A stretch of DNA of 64,000 nucleotides from Paramecium sonneborni (taxonomy: Eukaryota > Ciliophora > Oligohymenophorea > Peniculida > Parameciidae): assembly GCA_905182985.1 (NCBI GenBank), contig CAJJDN010000166.1, positions 1 to 64,000 of the forward strand, given 5' to 3'. The notes beneath the pieces are model-generated. The model had not been told where the DNA came from and did not search any database. It saw only the letters and a program-made list of their open reading frames with translations. Each line of letters begins with the position of its first letter. Position 1 is the stretch's first letter. This document shows positions 23,668-34,521 of this stretch, one piece after another. The translations under genes were made by a program, and so were the position numbers.

Positions 23668-25263
23668 ATGGAAGAAGAATCAGTATCATTACTTATTGAT
23701 TATATTCTTGGATTGAGTGATATCTTTGATTTTGATACAGAGAGATTATTTGAATTAAGACGTAAATAAAACTTTGTTCCTAAGAAATTATCATTCAAAC
23801 CTAAAACTAAATTGATTAGTTAAATCTCTTCAGAACTTAGCAATTCAATTAATTTAAAAATTGATCATTTAAGAGATTAATAAATATAATAAACAGATGC
23901 TATAATGTTTAAATTTAATACTCAAGATTATGCTCTCTAACAGCTTGATCAGTAAATTAAAGTAAAACCTAGTCAAGAAGATTTATGTGACATATAAATT
24001 GAAATTCGGAAAATAAAAAGAGACCATGATGGAGATATTACGAAGATATAAACATAATTCAATAATTAATTTACTACCATTTAACAATCTCTCAATTCTT
24101 ATATGACTACTCAAGATTTTACACCACTTTTCTAAGAATAAATAAGTGATTATATTAATAGTCTCTAAAACACATTTGCACCTAAAAATCAAACACTTTC
24201 ATAATTAGATCTCTTAGATTGTCGATTTAATCACTTAAGTGATCAATTTCTAGAACTTAAACGATATTCAGTTAATAATATCAATGAATTAATTAATAAA
24301 TAAGATGTATTAAGTAATTGATTAATTTCCCTTTAGTTCATTCTCTCAGATTTAATTACAACTGTCAAATAACATGAATTTTCAGAATTTGTTGAATCCA
24401 CCAAAATATTTGCTACTAAATCCGAATTTTCTTCTTTGTCAGATCTTCTTTTACCTAAAATTAAGAAGCTTACTGAAATTGTAGATAAAGATGTCCATGA
24501 AATTTCAGAATTTCGTAAAATTATCAAAGCAACTGATTATGAACTCTTATAAAAGGCTACAAAAATGGATTTCCTTATTTTAAAAAAAGAACATGAACAA
24601 AATCAAATTCAATTCTAAAAACTCTTTGTCTAAATTTAAGATACTTAAAAATAGATCAATTCATGTTATCAATATTATGATGAATAAAGAGTAATAATGT
24701 CAAAACAACTATCAGAATCAATTTTAAGTAAAATAGAAGATACTATTAAACAAAATGTAATTAAATAAATGGAATTTTATAATCTATAAGATATTTCTTA
24801 ATAAATAGATCGTTTATAAGACTTTTTAAAGATTAAAGCAAATAAAAATGATGTCTAAGATGCTTTAAAATTAAAATCAAATCAAATGGATTTTTTGTCT
24901 CTTGAAGATTAAATCAATATTATGAGTAAGAAATTCAAATCTTAGATGAGAATATTTACAGATTTTATGGAATTATTTGGAATTGATACTGATAATGAGT
25001 CAATGAATTTTAAAAAGAATGCTATTCAAAAATTAATATTTGATGCAAAATCTCTTAAAAATAGCTATTAAAAAAAACATTAATAATAACAAATTGTAGT
25101 TGAAGATTAAGCCTTTACTACTAGATAAAGTGGAAGCAAAAAAAAATTTAATACATCCCCTAAAAGTAATGGAGTAAAACTACTATTAAGACCTTTATTA
25201 TCAACCACATTTTCTGTTCAATAAGCTAAAAGAAACAAATTGAATTTATCAATGATTTAATGA
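23668..25263 (+). CDS. Long coiled-coil protein
   Basis: One 30-nt intron (24307-24336) gives 521 residues in frame. Because its length is a multiple of three, it would be translated if retained, but it contains an in-frame TGA. The N-terminus (MEEESVSLLIDYILGLSDIF) looks like a small helical motif. The rest is a continuous amphipathic helix with Lys/Gln/Leu heptads, and a basic C-terminus follows (SGSKKKF... then RPLLSTTF). Proteins of this shape in ciliates are usually cytoskeletal or basal-body components. I do not recognise the family. The last 595 bp are repeated beyond the gap at 25769. Confidence 0.8.
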
Positions 25264-25768
25264 TAACTTCAAATTATTAAAATTGATTTTTTATTCAATC
25301 AAGAAAAGTGCACTAAATTTCTTTTAAATTTATTTCATTTTCTTAAGATATTTATTGTTCTAACGAATGTTCATATGTATAAATATTAAGAATTTTATAA
25401 TTTAAAATTAATGTATTTTAATTCTAATTAATTTAAAATTCAATATATAAATTTTTTATTTACAGAAATATAAGTCTTATAACGAGAAATTATATATTAT
25501 AATTACATATTATAAAATAATTTAGCATTTAGAACTTTTAGTTATGAAATTTATTTATAAATTTATTAATAAAATAAATAAAAATTGCAGCTTTATATCT
25601 TAAAATAAATCAATTATTCTATTTGAAATTTTCTTATTAAAGATACATTTTTTAATTTAATTATTGTTAAAAGATCATTGTAATGCAAAATGATCATCCA
25701 TAATATTAAAAAGTATAAGTAATATGAGGAGTTTTAAAAATTGACAAAGCTTCAAGATTCTAAAATAA
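24669..25768. repeat. First copy of a 1,100-bp direct repeat ending at an assembly gap
   Basis: This segment matches 25770-26869 wherever I compared it, with a constant offset of 1,101, and runs right up to the single N at 25769. It covers the 3' end of the coiled-coil gene and about 500 bp of following AT-rich intergenic sequence, in which I see no further gene. The exact abutment to an N suggests two contig ends that overlap but were not merged. Confidence 0.9.
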
Positions 25769-25769
25769 N
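25769..25769. other. Single-N assembly gap
   Basis: One ambiguous base separates two copies of the same 1,100-bp sequence. It reads as a scaffolding join, not a biological feature. Confidence 0.9.
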
Positions 25770-26869
25770 TCAATATTATGATGAATAAAGAGTAATAATG
25801 TCAAAACAACTATCAGAATCAATTTTAAGTAAAATAGAAGATACTATTAAACAAAATGTAATTAAATAAATGGAATTTTATAATCTATAAGATATTTCTT
25901 AATAAATAGATCGTTTATAAGACTTTTTAAAGATTAAAGCAAATAAAAATGATGTCTAAGATGCTTTAAAATTAAAATCAAATCAAATGGATTTTTTGTC
26001 TCTTGAAGATTAAATCAATATTATGAGTAAGAAATTCAAATCTTAGATGAGAATATTTACAGATTTTATGGAATTATTTGGAATTGATACTGATAATGAG
26101 TCAATGAATTTTAAAAAGAATGCTATTCAAAAATTAATATTTGATGCAAAATCTCTTAAAAATAGCTATTAAAAAAAACATTAATAATAACAAATTGTAG
26201 TTGAAGATTAAGCCTTTACTACTAGATAAAGTGGAAGCAAAAAAAAATTTAATACATCCCCTAAAAGTAATGGAGTAAAACTACTATTAAGACCTTTATT
26301 ATCAACCACATTTTCTGTTCAATAAGCTAAAAGAAACAAATTGAATTTATCAATGATTTAATGATAACTTCAAATTATTAAAATTGATTTTTTATTCAAT
26401 CAAGAAAAGTGCACTAAATTTCTTTTAAATTTATTTCATTTTCTTAAGATATTTATTGTTCTAACGAATGTTCATATGTATAAATATTAAGAATTTTATA
26501 ATTTAAAATTAATGTATTTTAATTCTAATTAATTTAAAATTCAATATATAAATTTTTTATTTACAGAAATATAAGTCTTATAACGAGAAATTATATATTA
26601 TAATTACATATTATAAAATAATTTAGCATTTAGAACTTTTAGTTATGAAATTTATTTATAAATTTATTAATAAAATAAATAAAAATTGCAGCTTTATATC
26701 TTAAAATAAATCAATTATTCTATTTGAAATTTTCTTATTAAAGATACATTTTTTAATTTAATTATTGTTAAAAGATCATTGTAATGCAAAATGATCATCC
26801 ATAATATTAAAAAGTATAAGTAATATGAGGAGTTTTAAAAATTGACAAAGCTTCAAGATTCTAAAATAA
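25770..26869. repeat. Second copy of the 1,100-bp direct repeat
   Basis: Starts immediately after the N and continues into unique sequence at 26870. Bases 25770-26364 repeat the last 198 codons of the coiled-coil gene, including its TGA, without a start. This should not be counted as a separate gene unless the duplication is proved real. Confidence 0.9.
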
Positions 26870-26977
26870 TAATAAATATATAAGTAATTAATAAGAAAAT
26901 TTCAAATAGAATAATTGATTTATTTTAAGATATAAAGCTGCAATTTAATTATATTTCAATAATTTTATTTATAAATC

Positions 26978-27598
26978 TCATTGAAAGCTTTTCATATCTA
27001 GGGGCTTATTGTTTTTAAAAGCTTGGTAATATGTTTGAAATGATTATATAACTTAGGATAAATTATCTACTTTTGAGTTTATTATATCAAAAAATATTTG
27101 GTTTGATTCAAAATATTCGACAGCACTATCTCGAACATTAGGTTAATTAATTAATTCATCAATATCTTCTTTTTTTTATGGAATTTCGCTGATTTAATAG
27201 TGTGGGAATTTTTTTTAATGATATTAAAGAATACACCTTCCGAATAATTTAGGATGATTTTTTACGGGGTTTATTTACTTTTGTATATTTTCTTATGACA
27301 AAGCCAAAGATTATTATGATTGAGAATGTGATGGATTAAGTTATTCATTGTTAAATCTCAATTTGTAGGTTGAATCCTCTCTATCACAAAATTATTGAAT
27401 TGATTTTGGACATGAGGCTGATTAATAAAGTTAAACTTATAATGACTCAGAAGAATCAGATTAGATGGGGTCACTATTTGAAAAATTAACATGGCTTTCA
27501 TCATAATTCTTTTGATAATCTAAGAACTTATTTTGATTATTTTGGGGATTCTTAATTATTTAAGACTACTTAAATTTTTCTTTTTTTGAGCTGCTCAT
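26978..27598 (-). CDS. Hypothetical Ser/Gln/Asn-rich protein
   Basis: An intron-free frame of 206 residues from the ATG at 27598 to the TGA at 26978. The N-terminal half is low-complexity, rich in Ser, Gln and Asn (for example SQSQQSLALSQENIQK). The second half is more ordered and contains FGRCILQYHQKKFPHYQISEIP, shown here in part: a segment with His, Tyr and Cys that looks conserved, then helices. No domain is recognised. Probably soluble, in cytosol or nucleus. Confidence 0.65.
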
Positions 27599-28125
27599 TT
27601 ATTCAAAAATATTTATTACTATAAATATCAAAAATATTGCAATAATTTAACAGAATGTTTTTAATTACCATTCTTATGAATTAGTTTAATAATTAATGAT
27701 TAATTTAAATAAGCTCTCCACTAACAATGTGGAAATTTTGAGTTTCTATTCTTTTTCTTTGTGAAGTATCTTTTTTATCTATCTGAAATACTTTTTTTTT
27801 ATATGTATTTTTATTAATATTATTTTAAAATAATATGATTATAATATAATATAATAAAATTAGATAAATATTAATTGATAAAAAATAATGATAATCTGTC
27901 ATCATAAATAATGTATTTATAAAAATCTATCTGTTATGAGAACAAGAATATAGATTTAAATAAAAATATTTAAATTGAGATAAAACTTCTTTATAAAAAA
28001 TAAATGACTTTGATTTTTTTTGAGTAGAAATAGGAGTAAAGATTATAAATAATTGAAATTCACTAGATTTCTAATAAAATAATTTGAATAATACTACAAA
28101 AAATTAAATTGAATAATAATAATTG
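27599..28125. other. AT-rich intergenic region between divergent genes
   Basis: Very AT-rich spacer between the minus-strand hypothetical gene and the plus-strand K+ channel gene. It must contain both promoters, but no motif stands out. Short frames near 28004 cannot be joined convincingly to the channel gene. Confidence 0.5.
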
Positions 28126-30506
28126 ATGAATTAATTATACCTAAATGATCTTCATGTAAATCATGTTTAATTGCATTCTCCTAATGGAGAACAAAGAATA
28201 TTGTTTCAAGATGCTTTAGGTCAAATAAAATTAAGACAGATTAATATTTAAACTAGGTTGAAAGAAGTAATGATTTAAGCAGTACAGAAATTAAGAAAGT
28301 ATACAAAAATAAAGAATCTATCTCTGCTTAGTAAATAATAGTTATAAGCTTTTAATGATGTTTCAAGTAGTTATAGCTAGTAATAAAAAAAGGAGAAAGA
28401 TTCATCATAATTTGAAAAATAGTACTATTAATACAAATAACAGAATGTTAGTTTATAAGTATTAGTCTCTAATTTAATGACAATGGTTAAGCATCGTAGT
28501 TTTAATAGTATAAAAGCAAGTCATCCAATGTTAATTTTTTGGAGTTTCTTAAAATTTCTTTTAGTTTTACATTTATGTTTTATATTTCCATTGTCAGATT
28601 CCTTTAAATTCTAATTAGATGAATTTATAGAAATATAGATGCCTATATTTTTTGTAGAGATAGTTATATTGACAATTGATATAATAATGAGATTGAATGT
28701 TTAGATTTACAATAAGGGAATATTGATAACATAGACAAGAAAGATAATAATATAATATTTTCGGAAGGAATTCTTAATTGATTTTGGAGGATTATTAGGA
28801 TTAATAATATTTTTATTATATAGTTTTAGTCCTTTAAAATATTTATTTATTTTGAAATTAAAAGAATTATCAACATTTATGGAGGTATTTAAATATGAAA
28901 TAGATCCAAAAGGTAAATTTAAAAATCATTTAAAATTATTAAAACTTTTAATTACAGTAGTATTATTAGCTCATTGTTTTGCATGTGTATGGATAGGAAT
29001 AGGATAACATTCAATGGATGAAAATTGGATAGAATAGAGAGGTTTATAAGATTCTCATTGGATTTAAATTTATTTGACAGGATTATATTTTGCAATTACA
29101 ACAATGACAACAGTAGGTTATGGTGATATAACTCCAATAAATTCATATGAAGTATTAGTAAGTATTTGTTTGACTTTATTTTCTTCATGTATTTTCGCAT
29201 ATGTGTTTAATACAATAACTTCAATATTAAAAGATTTGGATGCAGATAAAAGTAAGGTGAAACATGATTTAGAAATATTAAGTCATTATATGAAAAAGAG
29301 AAATATTGATTCAGATCTTTAGAAGAGAGTTGAAAAGTAATAATAAAAAAAGATTTAATTTAAGTTATCTCCGATTAGTTTATAAGCATTAGCCATCTAC
29401 TTAAGAGAAGAAGATCTTTAGTAAATTAAGTCCCTAATTGAAGTAAGAGTTGAATGAATAAGATAAAGGATTGTTATTATTGAAACAACCAGTACTTGTA
29501 AATAACTTTTCATTAAAATTGTTAAGAGAATTAATTGAAAGTGTTTAAGAGATTAATTTAACACCTTAAGAGAGAGTACCTAATGATCCTGGATTATATA
29601 TATTATTAAAAGGTAATATTAACATTATGTTTGGGGAAAGTAGAAGGATTGTAGCAAATTTAAAACCAGGAGATGGTATAGGTTTTAAATCATTGTTTAA
29701 TGAATAGTAGAATAGAAAATTAATTTTAATAAGTGAAGGATTTTCAACAATTTATTATATTTCTTCAGGAGATTTCTTTAAAAAATTAAAAGATACTGAT
29801 TTAGATTAATTTTATTAAATTAAAGATAGAGTTATGATTTAAAATTTTGATAATTTATTTTTAAAATGTTTACTTTGCAGAAAATAAGGTCATGAGATTT
29901 GTGAAGATATCTATTTTAATTTAAATAGAGAATTAATTTTAGCTAAACATTAATATTCAACTTAATAAGAAAGATAAAAAGCATATATAAGAAAAAGAAA
30001 AGAAAAGAGTAAAGCCTTTCATGAATTAGAATTTAGAAGAAGAAGTGCAAATCTATGTTATTAGAGAACAATCAAAACTATGAAAATGTAAGAAAAAGAA
30101 AGTGATGAAGAAGATGAAAACTCAAAAAATGATGATAGTGATGTAAGATTTATATAATAAACAAGAGTCTTATGATGAATTAGAATAATCAAGACATTAT
30201 TTAGATGAAAATAAAGATTCCATTTCTGTTTTCTTTGATAAATAAGCTACTCCTAAATAATAAAATAATAAACCTGAATTTAAGAGTATGAGAACTAAAA
30301 TCAAAGGTGCTTCAATTGTTAGAATGCTTTAAAATTATACTTCTTAAAAAGTATGGCATGATGACTTTTTTATCATTAATGATTTTGAAAAGATGAAATA
30401 ATTTAGAATGTATTATCCAACCTTTAATTATGATTCAATTATTAAAGCATATAATCAATGGCGTAAAAAAACTAATAAAACACTTTATAAAACATAACTT
30501 AATTGA
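28126..30506 (+). CDS. Voltage/cyclic-nucleotide-type potassium channel
   Basis: Two introns (28 nt near 29337, ending in AAG; 25 nt near 30144, ending in GAG) give 775 residues in frame. A long Gln-rich cytosolic N-terminus leads into six transmembrane helices. The pore helix and filter are TTMTTVGYGD, the K+ selectivity signature. After S6 comes a C-linker (RVENYLRLVYK..., then KKIFSKLSPQLKQEL), typical of the EAG/HCN/CNG superfamily. A cyclic-nucleotide-binding-like beta roll follows (GLYILLKGNINIMFG, then a GDGIGF-type turn). The second arginine/phosphate cassette is not obvious, so nucleotide binding is unproven. Such channels set membrane potential and swimming behaviour in Paramecium. 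The start could be earlier if an upstream exon exists. Confidence 0.92.
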
Positions 30507-30660
30507 TTTTAGAATGATTGATTATTCTTTTTATTTCATGTTAAAATCTAACATCTATATCAATTTTATTAAATAATTTTATAACACTTAAAAGTTCTAA
30601 TATTTAAGTTATTAAAAACCCATCTCTAAAATTATATAATAAGTTAATAGTAATAATTAC

Positions 30661-32160
30661 ATGAACAAATATTTACTAACATTCAAAAACCCTTTGATTG
30701 AAGAAAAATATTAATCAACAAGCATAGGTTAAATTAGAATGACAATGTTTACACTTATCTCTTTAGGTTGTGTAGTTGTACTTATTGTTAGAATAGTATA
30801 GGGTCTACTTTAACAAAATTATTTTAATGTATATACTTACATAGCTATGCTTATTTATTGTGTTGTGTAGTATCTTTTAAGTAAAAAATATAAACAACTT
30901 TTGAGACCTTCGTTAATCTTATTTAATCATGCATTTACTATTTATTTTTTATTTGTGGAAGAATCATCTGATTCATTATCAGGTCATCTTCGAGGAGCAA
31001 ATTAAATGGGATCTAACTTTTTAATTATACTTGCTGGAGAATATATTGATGCAATGTTTTCTTTAGTATCCATTTCAATCATTAGAATTATCATTATTTT
31101 TATTAAAAGTACTAGTATTGAGTATTCAGCTATAACCTTAGCAATCATAGTTATACTTTTTGCTTCTAAATATTTATATCAATATCACAAAGCTATAAGA
31201 TCACAATTTTTATTAACTTTAGTTGATCAATCATGGGAAAAAATACTTACATAAATCAATAAATATATCCCATATATTTTAATAACATTTGATGAAGAAC
31301 AATTAAAATTTTCTATTGCTAAAATATTGAATTGTGAAAGATTATTTACTAATACTGAAGATGCACTCAAATTCTTAAGAATAGCAAAATATAAAGATAA
31401 AACTATTGAATAAGTTATCTACAATGAAATTAAAAATTTTAAATAAAATTCTGTTGATATTTTTAATAAAACAATTACTATTTCACATTCAAAATTATTA
31501 ATCTAAATCGAATACTCAATTTATTTCAGTAATAAACCAACAATTCTATTAGTATTTCCTGAAATCTCTAATAACAATCAAGGAAATAATGAAATTATGA
31601 AATCTAGATATGAAAATTTGCTTAATATACTTATTAAATTATGTTAAATGATGTAAAATAAAAATACAGCTCAATATAATGTTGAAAAAATATAGAAAAA
31701 ATTAATAATCATTAAACTTATTTAAGATTTAAACAAACAATAAATTAAAGCAAAGATAGTTGATCTTCAAAGAATTCTCTCAAGTTTACATTTATTGTAT
31801 TAGAAGAAAAAAATTACTATTTCTAATTTATTGTAAATGAAAATACAAACATGTCCATCAATTTTTAGTTTTTTTCTAATCTCAATAATGGAAGCGCTTT
31901 ATTCAAATGATTTATATATATCTATTTCTATAAAATAGGAGTAGTATATAGAATTCAATTTTCAAGGGTCTTTTTATGAAAATGATTTAATTTCAAATTA
32001 CAAAGCATTAGCTTATGAATATAGTTTAATAATGAAAAATTTAATGATTTCCTAAAACAGTAATATATTGATTGTTATAATAGATGTAAGTTTTAAGTTG
32101 TATTCGCAAGCCTATATTCCTTTTAAAATACAATCTTACTAAACTACTTAGGTATAATGA
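30661..32160 (+). CDS. Multi-pass membrane protein with large cytosolic domain, unknown family
   Basis: An intron-free frame of 499 residues. About six hydrophobic segments fill residues 30-180, including FTLISLGCVVVLIVRIV, YIAMLIYCVVQYLL, LILFNHAFTIYFLFV and AITLAIIVILFASKYLYQY. The C-terminal 320 residues are polar and contain a PAS-like start (YIPYILITFDEE), a helical pair, and a beta-containing end. The general layout recalls the membrane histidine kinases that are abundant in ciliates, but I see no phosphorylatable His motif and no N/G1/G2 ATP-binding boxes. If related, it would be a catalytically dead member. Confidence 0.75.
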
Positions 32161-32230
32161 TATTAAAAAAATACTGATTTATTTAATTAATAAATAAAAC
32201 ATAAATTAAATAATTATCAAAAAGTATATT

Positions 32231-33487
32231 TCAACATAAATGTCCAAATTAGATAGCTCCAAGTGGATTTAAATAGACATCTTTAATAGATTAAAAAGGT
32301 AGAATCATCAATCCAAATGCAATAACTCCTAAAAGCACTTGTATTAGAATAGATTCTCTTTTATATTTCTTTACTATTTTTTTAAGAAATCCTGCAACTA
32401 AATAACTTCCAAGGCTAGAAACTAACTATTAAATTATTAAGTAATTCTTACTCCTAAAATGATGAATTCAGAAAGTGAATAACCTCCTGAAAGAGCAATA
32501 ATAAATACTGAAATAGAAGATGTGAATAAAACTGTAAAAGTAGCTGAAGCAGCTGCTCTAGGAGGATTAATTCCAGTTTCTAACCAAAGCGGTGTTAATA
32601 CTACACCTCCTCCTAATCCAACTAGACCACCTAAAAAACCAGCATATAGACTGGATTTTACAGTAATATCAAATACAGAGCTCATTTTCCCATCTGCAAA
32701 ATCATATCCAATTGATTATTTATATTCTTCATCTTTTGTTATATATTTTCTATATCTTTAAACATTATAATAGGCTATTCCAAAGATGATAAAATTAAAG
32801 AAATGGTATCCTAAGCCACAATAATCAATTCCAAGTATTGAAGGTACTGCTCCTGATCCTTTTAATAATGTCACAACAATTATAATGATTATAGTCAAAC
32901 TGATTTCTGTGAGAGGTTCTATTGGATAGAGTCTTGCATCTTTTTCTTTCATTATATTCAATTCTTTTGAATGATTACTCTAATTTTAAACTTATAATTC
33001 TTTTAATTCAATTGGTATTAGTTATTCATTCATTTCTCTGCTTCTAGTTTTTTAGTATAAACTTTTTGTTTTTAAAAAGACGGTCAATAAAATACCAAAT
33101 AAAAAGATCACAATGATTAGTTTAGGCAACCATTTACCTGTAGCTACTCCTAAAATAGCTCCAGCTAATAACAATGGTAATGTAATTTGAACCAATTAAT
33201 AATTGATCAATGGAGCACTTCCATTAGCAGTCTAAAATAAAATAAATATAATATTTTACTCTTTCTTTACCTAATCTTAAGAAATTACCCAGACTTCCTC
33301 CTAATAGCATTATGTAAGTATTCCAAATAGCTTTTTTACTTGGACATCCTAATAAAACCATCATTACTGGAGATATGATGGGACCACCACCAATACCACC
33401 AGCTTATGATAAACCGACTAATATGCCTAAAATGCTATATGAAACCCATGTTAAGGGATCTGCTAAAGAAGGTAATTAATAATCCAT
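32231..33487 (-). CDS. TauE/SafE (sulfite exporter) family membrane protein
   Basis: Two introns (28 and 26 nt) give 400 residues in frame. The protein has two homologous halves, each of about four helices, with the family's glycine-rich signatures: GLSQAGGIGGGPIISPV near residue 32, and GFLGGLVGLGGGVVLTP near residue 250. These are related repeats in the same orientation, as known for this family of anion exporters (sulfite, organosulfonates). The central cytosolic loop is about 50 residues, with many charges. The family is best known from bacteria and plants; the introns here show this is a real ciliate gene, not contamination. The substrate is unknown. Confidence 0.9.
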
Positions 33488-33626
33488 AAATAATTAAAAT
33501 TGGAATATTTGATAAGATTTTTAAACTAAAAATACACACTCTAAAATATCCAATTTTAATTAAGTTTATTAATTGTGATAATAGTACATCATTAAAAATT
33601 AATTAATATTTCAATTGATAACACCT

Positions 33627-34497
33627 TCAAATTGGTTTTACTTCTACACTTTCCATAAAGGTTTTAACCTATCTTAAAGCTTCTTTATAATTATTTTAAT
33701 TTTATTCCATCTAAGATACAAGTCCTCTCAATCTATACACTTCTTCAATTAATACTTTCTTATGTCCTAGTAATTTCTCTTTATCTTCTAATAATACTAT
33801 TTTATCTTATTCCATTTATGTGATCTATAAAAATTAATGTAAAAATTATTTACTATTTTATTGTATTTAGAATTCAATTCTGCTAAATTTTCCTTAACAT
33901 CTTATCTTTACAATTCTGAAATCGATAGTTGATTCTACAATATATTAATCTTAGATTAGAGTTTCAGATTGACTGATTTTTCATATTTAAGAGTAGCTTA
34001 AGCATCTTCTAAAATATCTTCTAATTTTTTAATTGTTGCCTATGAATCTTATAATTTGTTAGTTAAAAAATCCTTAACTGCTTTTAAGACTTCTAATTAA
34101 CAAAGAGCATCTTCTTCTGTTTCAAAGGTGTTATTATTGGTTGACAAATTACCACATGTTATTATACCAATTTTTTCATGTTTGAGTTGTATTTGTTAAT
34201 GTTTTGGTCCACCAACTAAATGATTAGCATTTCTACTGAGCATCAACAATTTAAATCCTAATGGACAAAACATAATTTTTCTAAGAGTAGAACATGTTGC
34301 TGTAAATCTATATAGATCATTATCATCTAAAAATCCACATACTCTCTAAATTAGAATGACCTAAATAAAATTGGGTTGGATACTTTCGGTAATTTAAGTA
34401 GAAATGTAGTTTGATTCCGTTTGAGTAACTCTTCTCTATGTTTTTGACTAATTTCTAATTCATCTAATTATTCAATAATTTTGTCAAGCTTATCCAT
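33627..34497 (-). CDS. F-box-like coiled-coil protein
   Basis: Two introns (23 and 29 nt) give 272 residues in frame. Residues 25-75 read LLKLPKVILIQRVCGFLDDNDL, shown in part, then YRFTATCSTLRKI. This fits the F-box pattern: Leu-Pro, a hydrophobic helix, FL...DL, then a Cys/Leu helix. After a short loop the rest is coiled coil to the C-terminus. F-box proteins link substrates to SKP1-cullin ubiquitin ligases; a cullin gene lies at the right end of this window, though no link is implied. The match is by eye and weak at the C-terminal half of the motif. Confidence 0.75.
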
Positions 34498-34521
34498 TGT
34501 ATATAATTATTATATATTTGT

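Noticed and set aside
25770..26364. A second coiled-coil gene
   Set aside because: It is an exact copy of the end of the gene at 23668-25263, lacks a start and begins at an N, so it is most likely an assembly duplicate.
32231..33487. Bacterial contamination (TauE/SafE family)
   Set aside because: The gene contains two typical mini-introns and uses TAA/TAG as sense codons.
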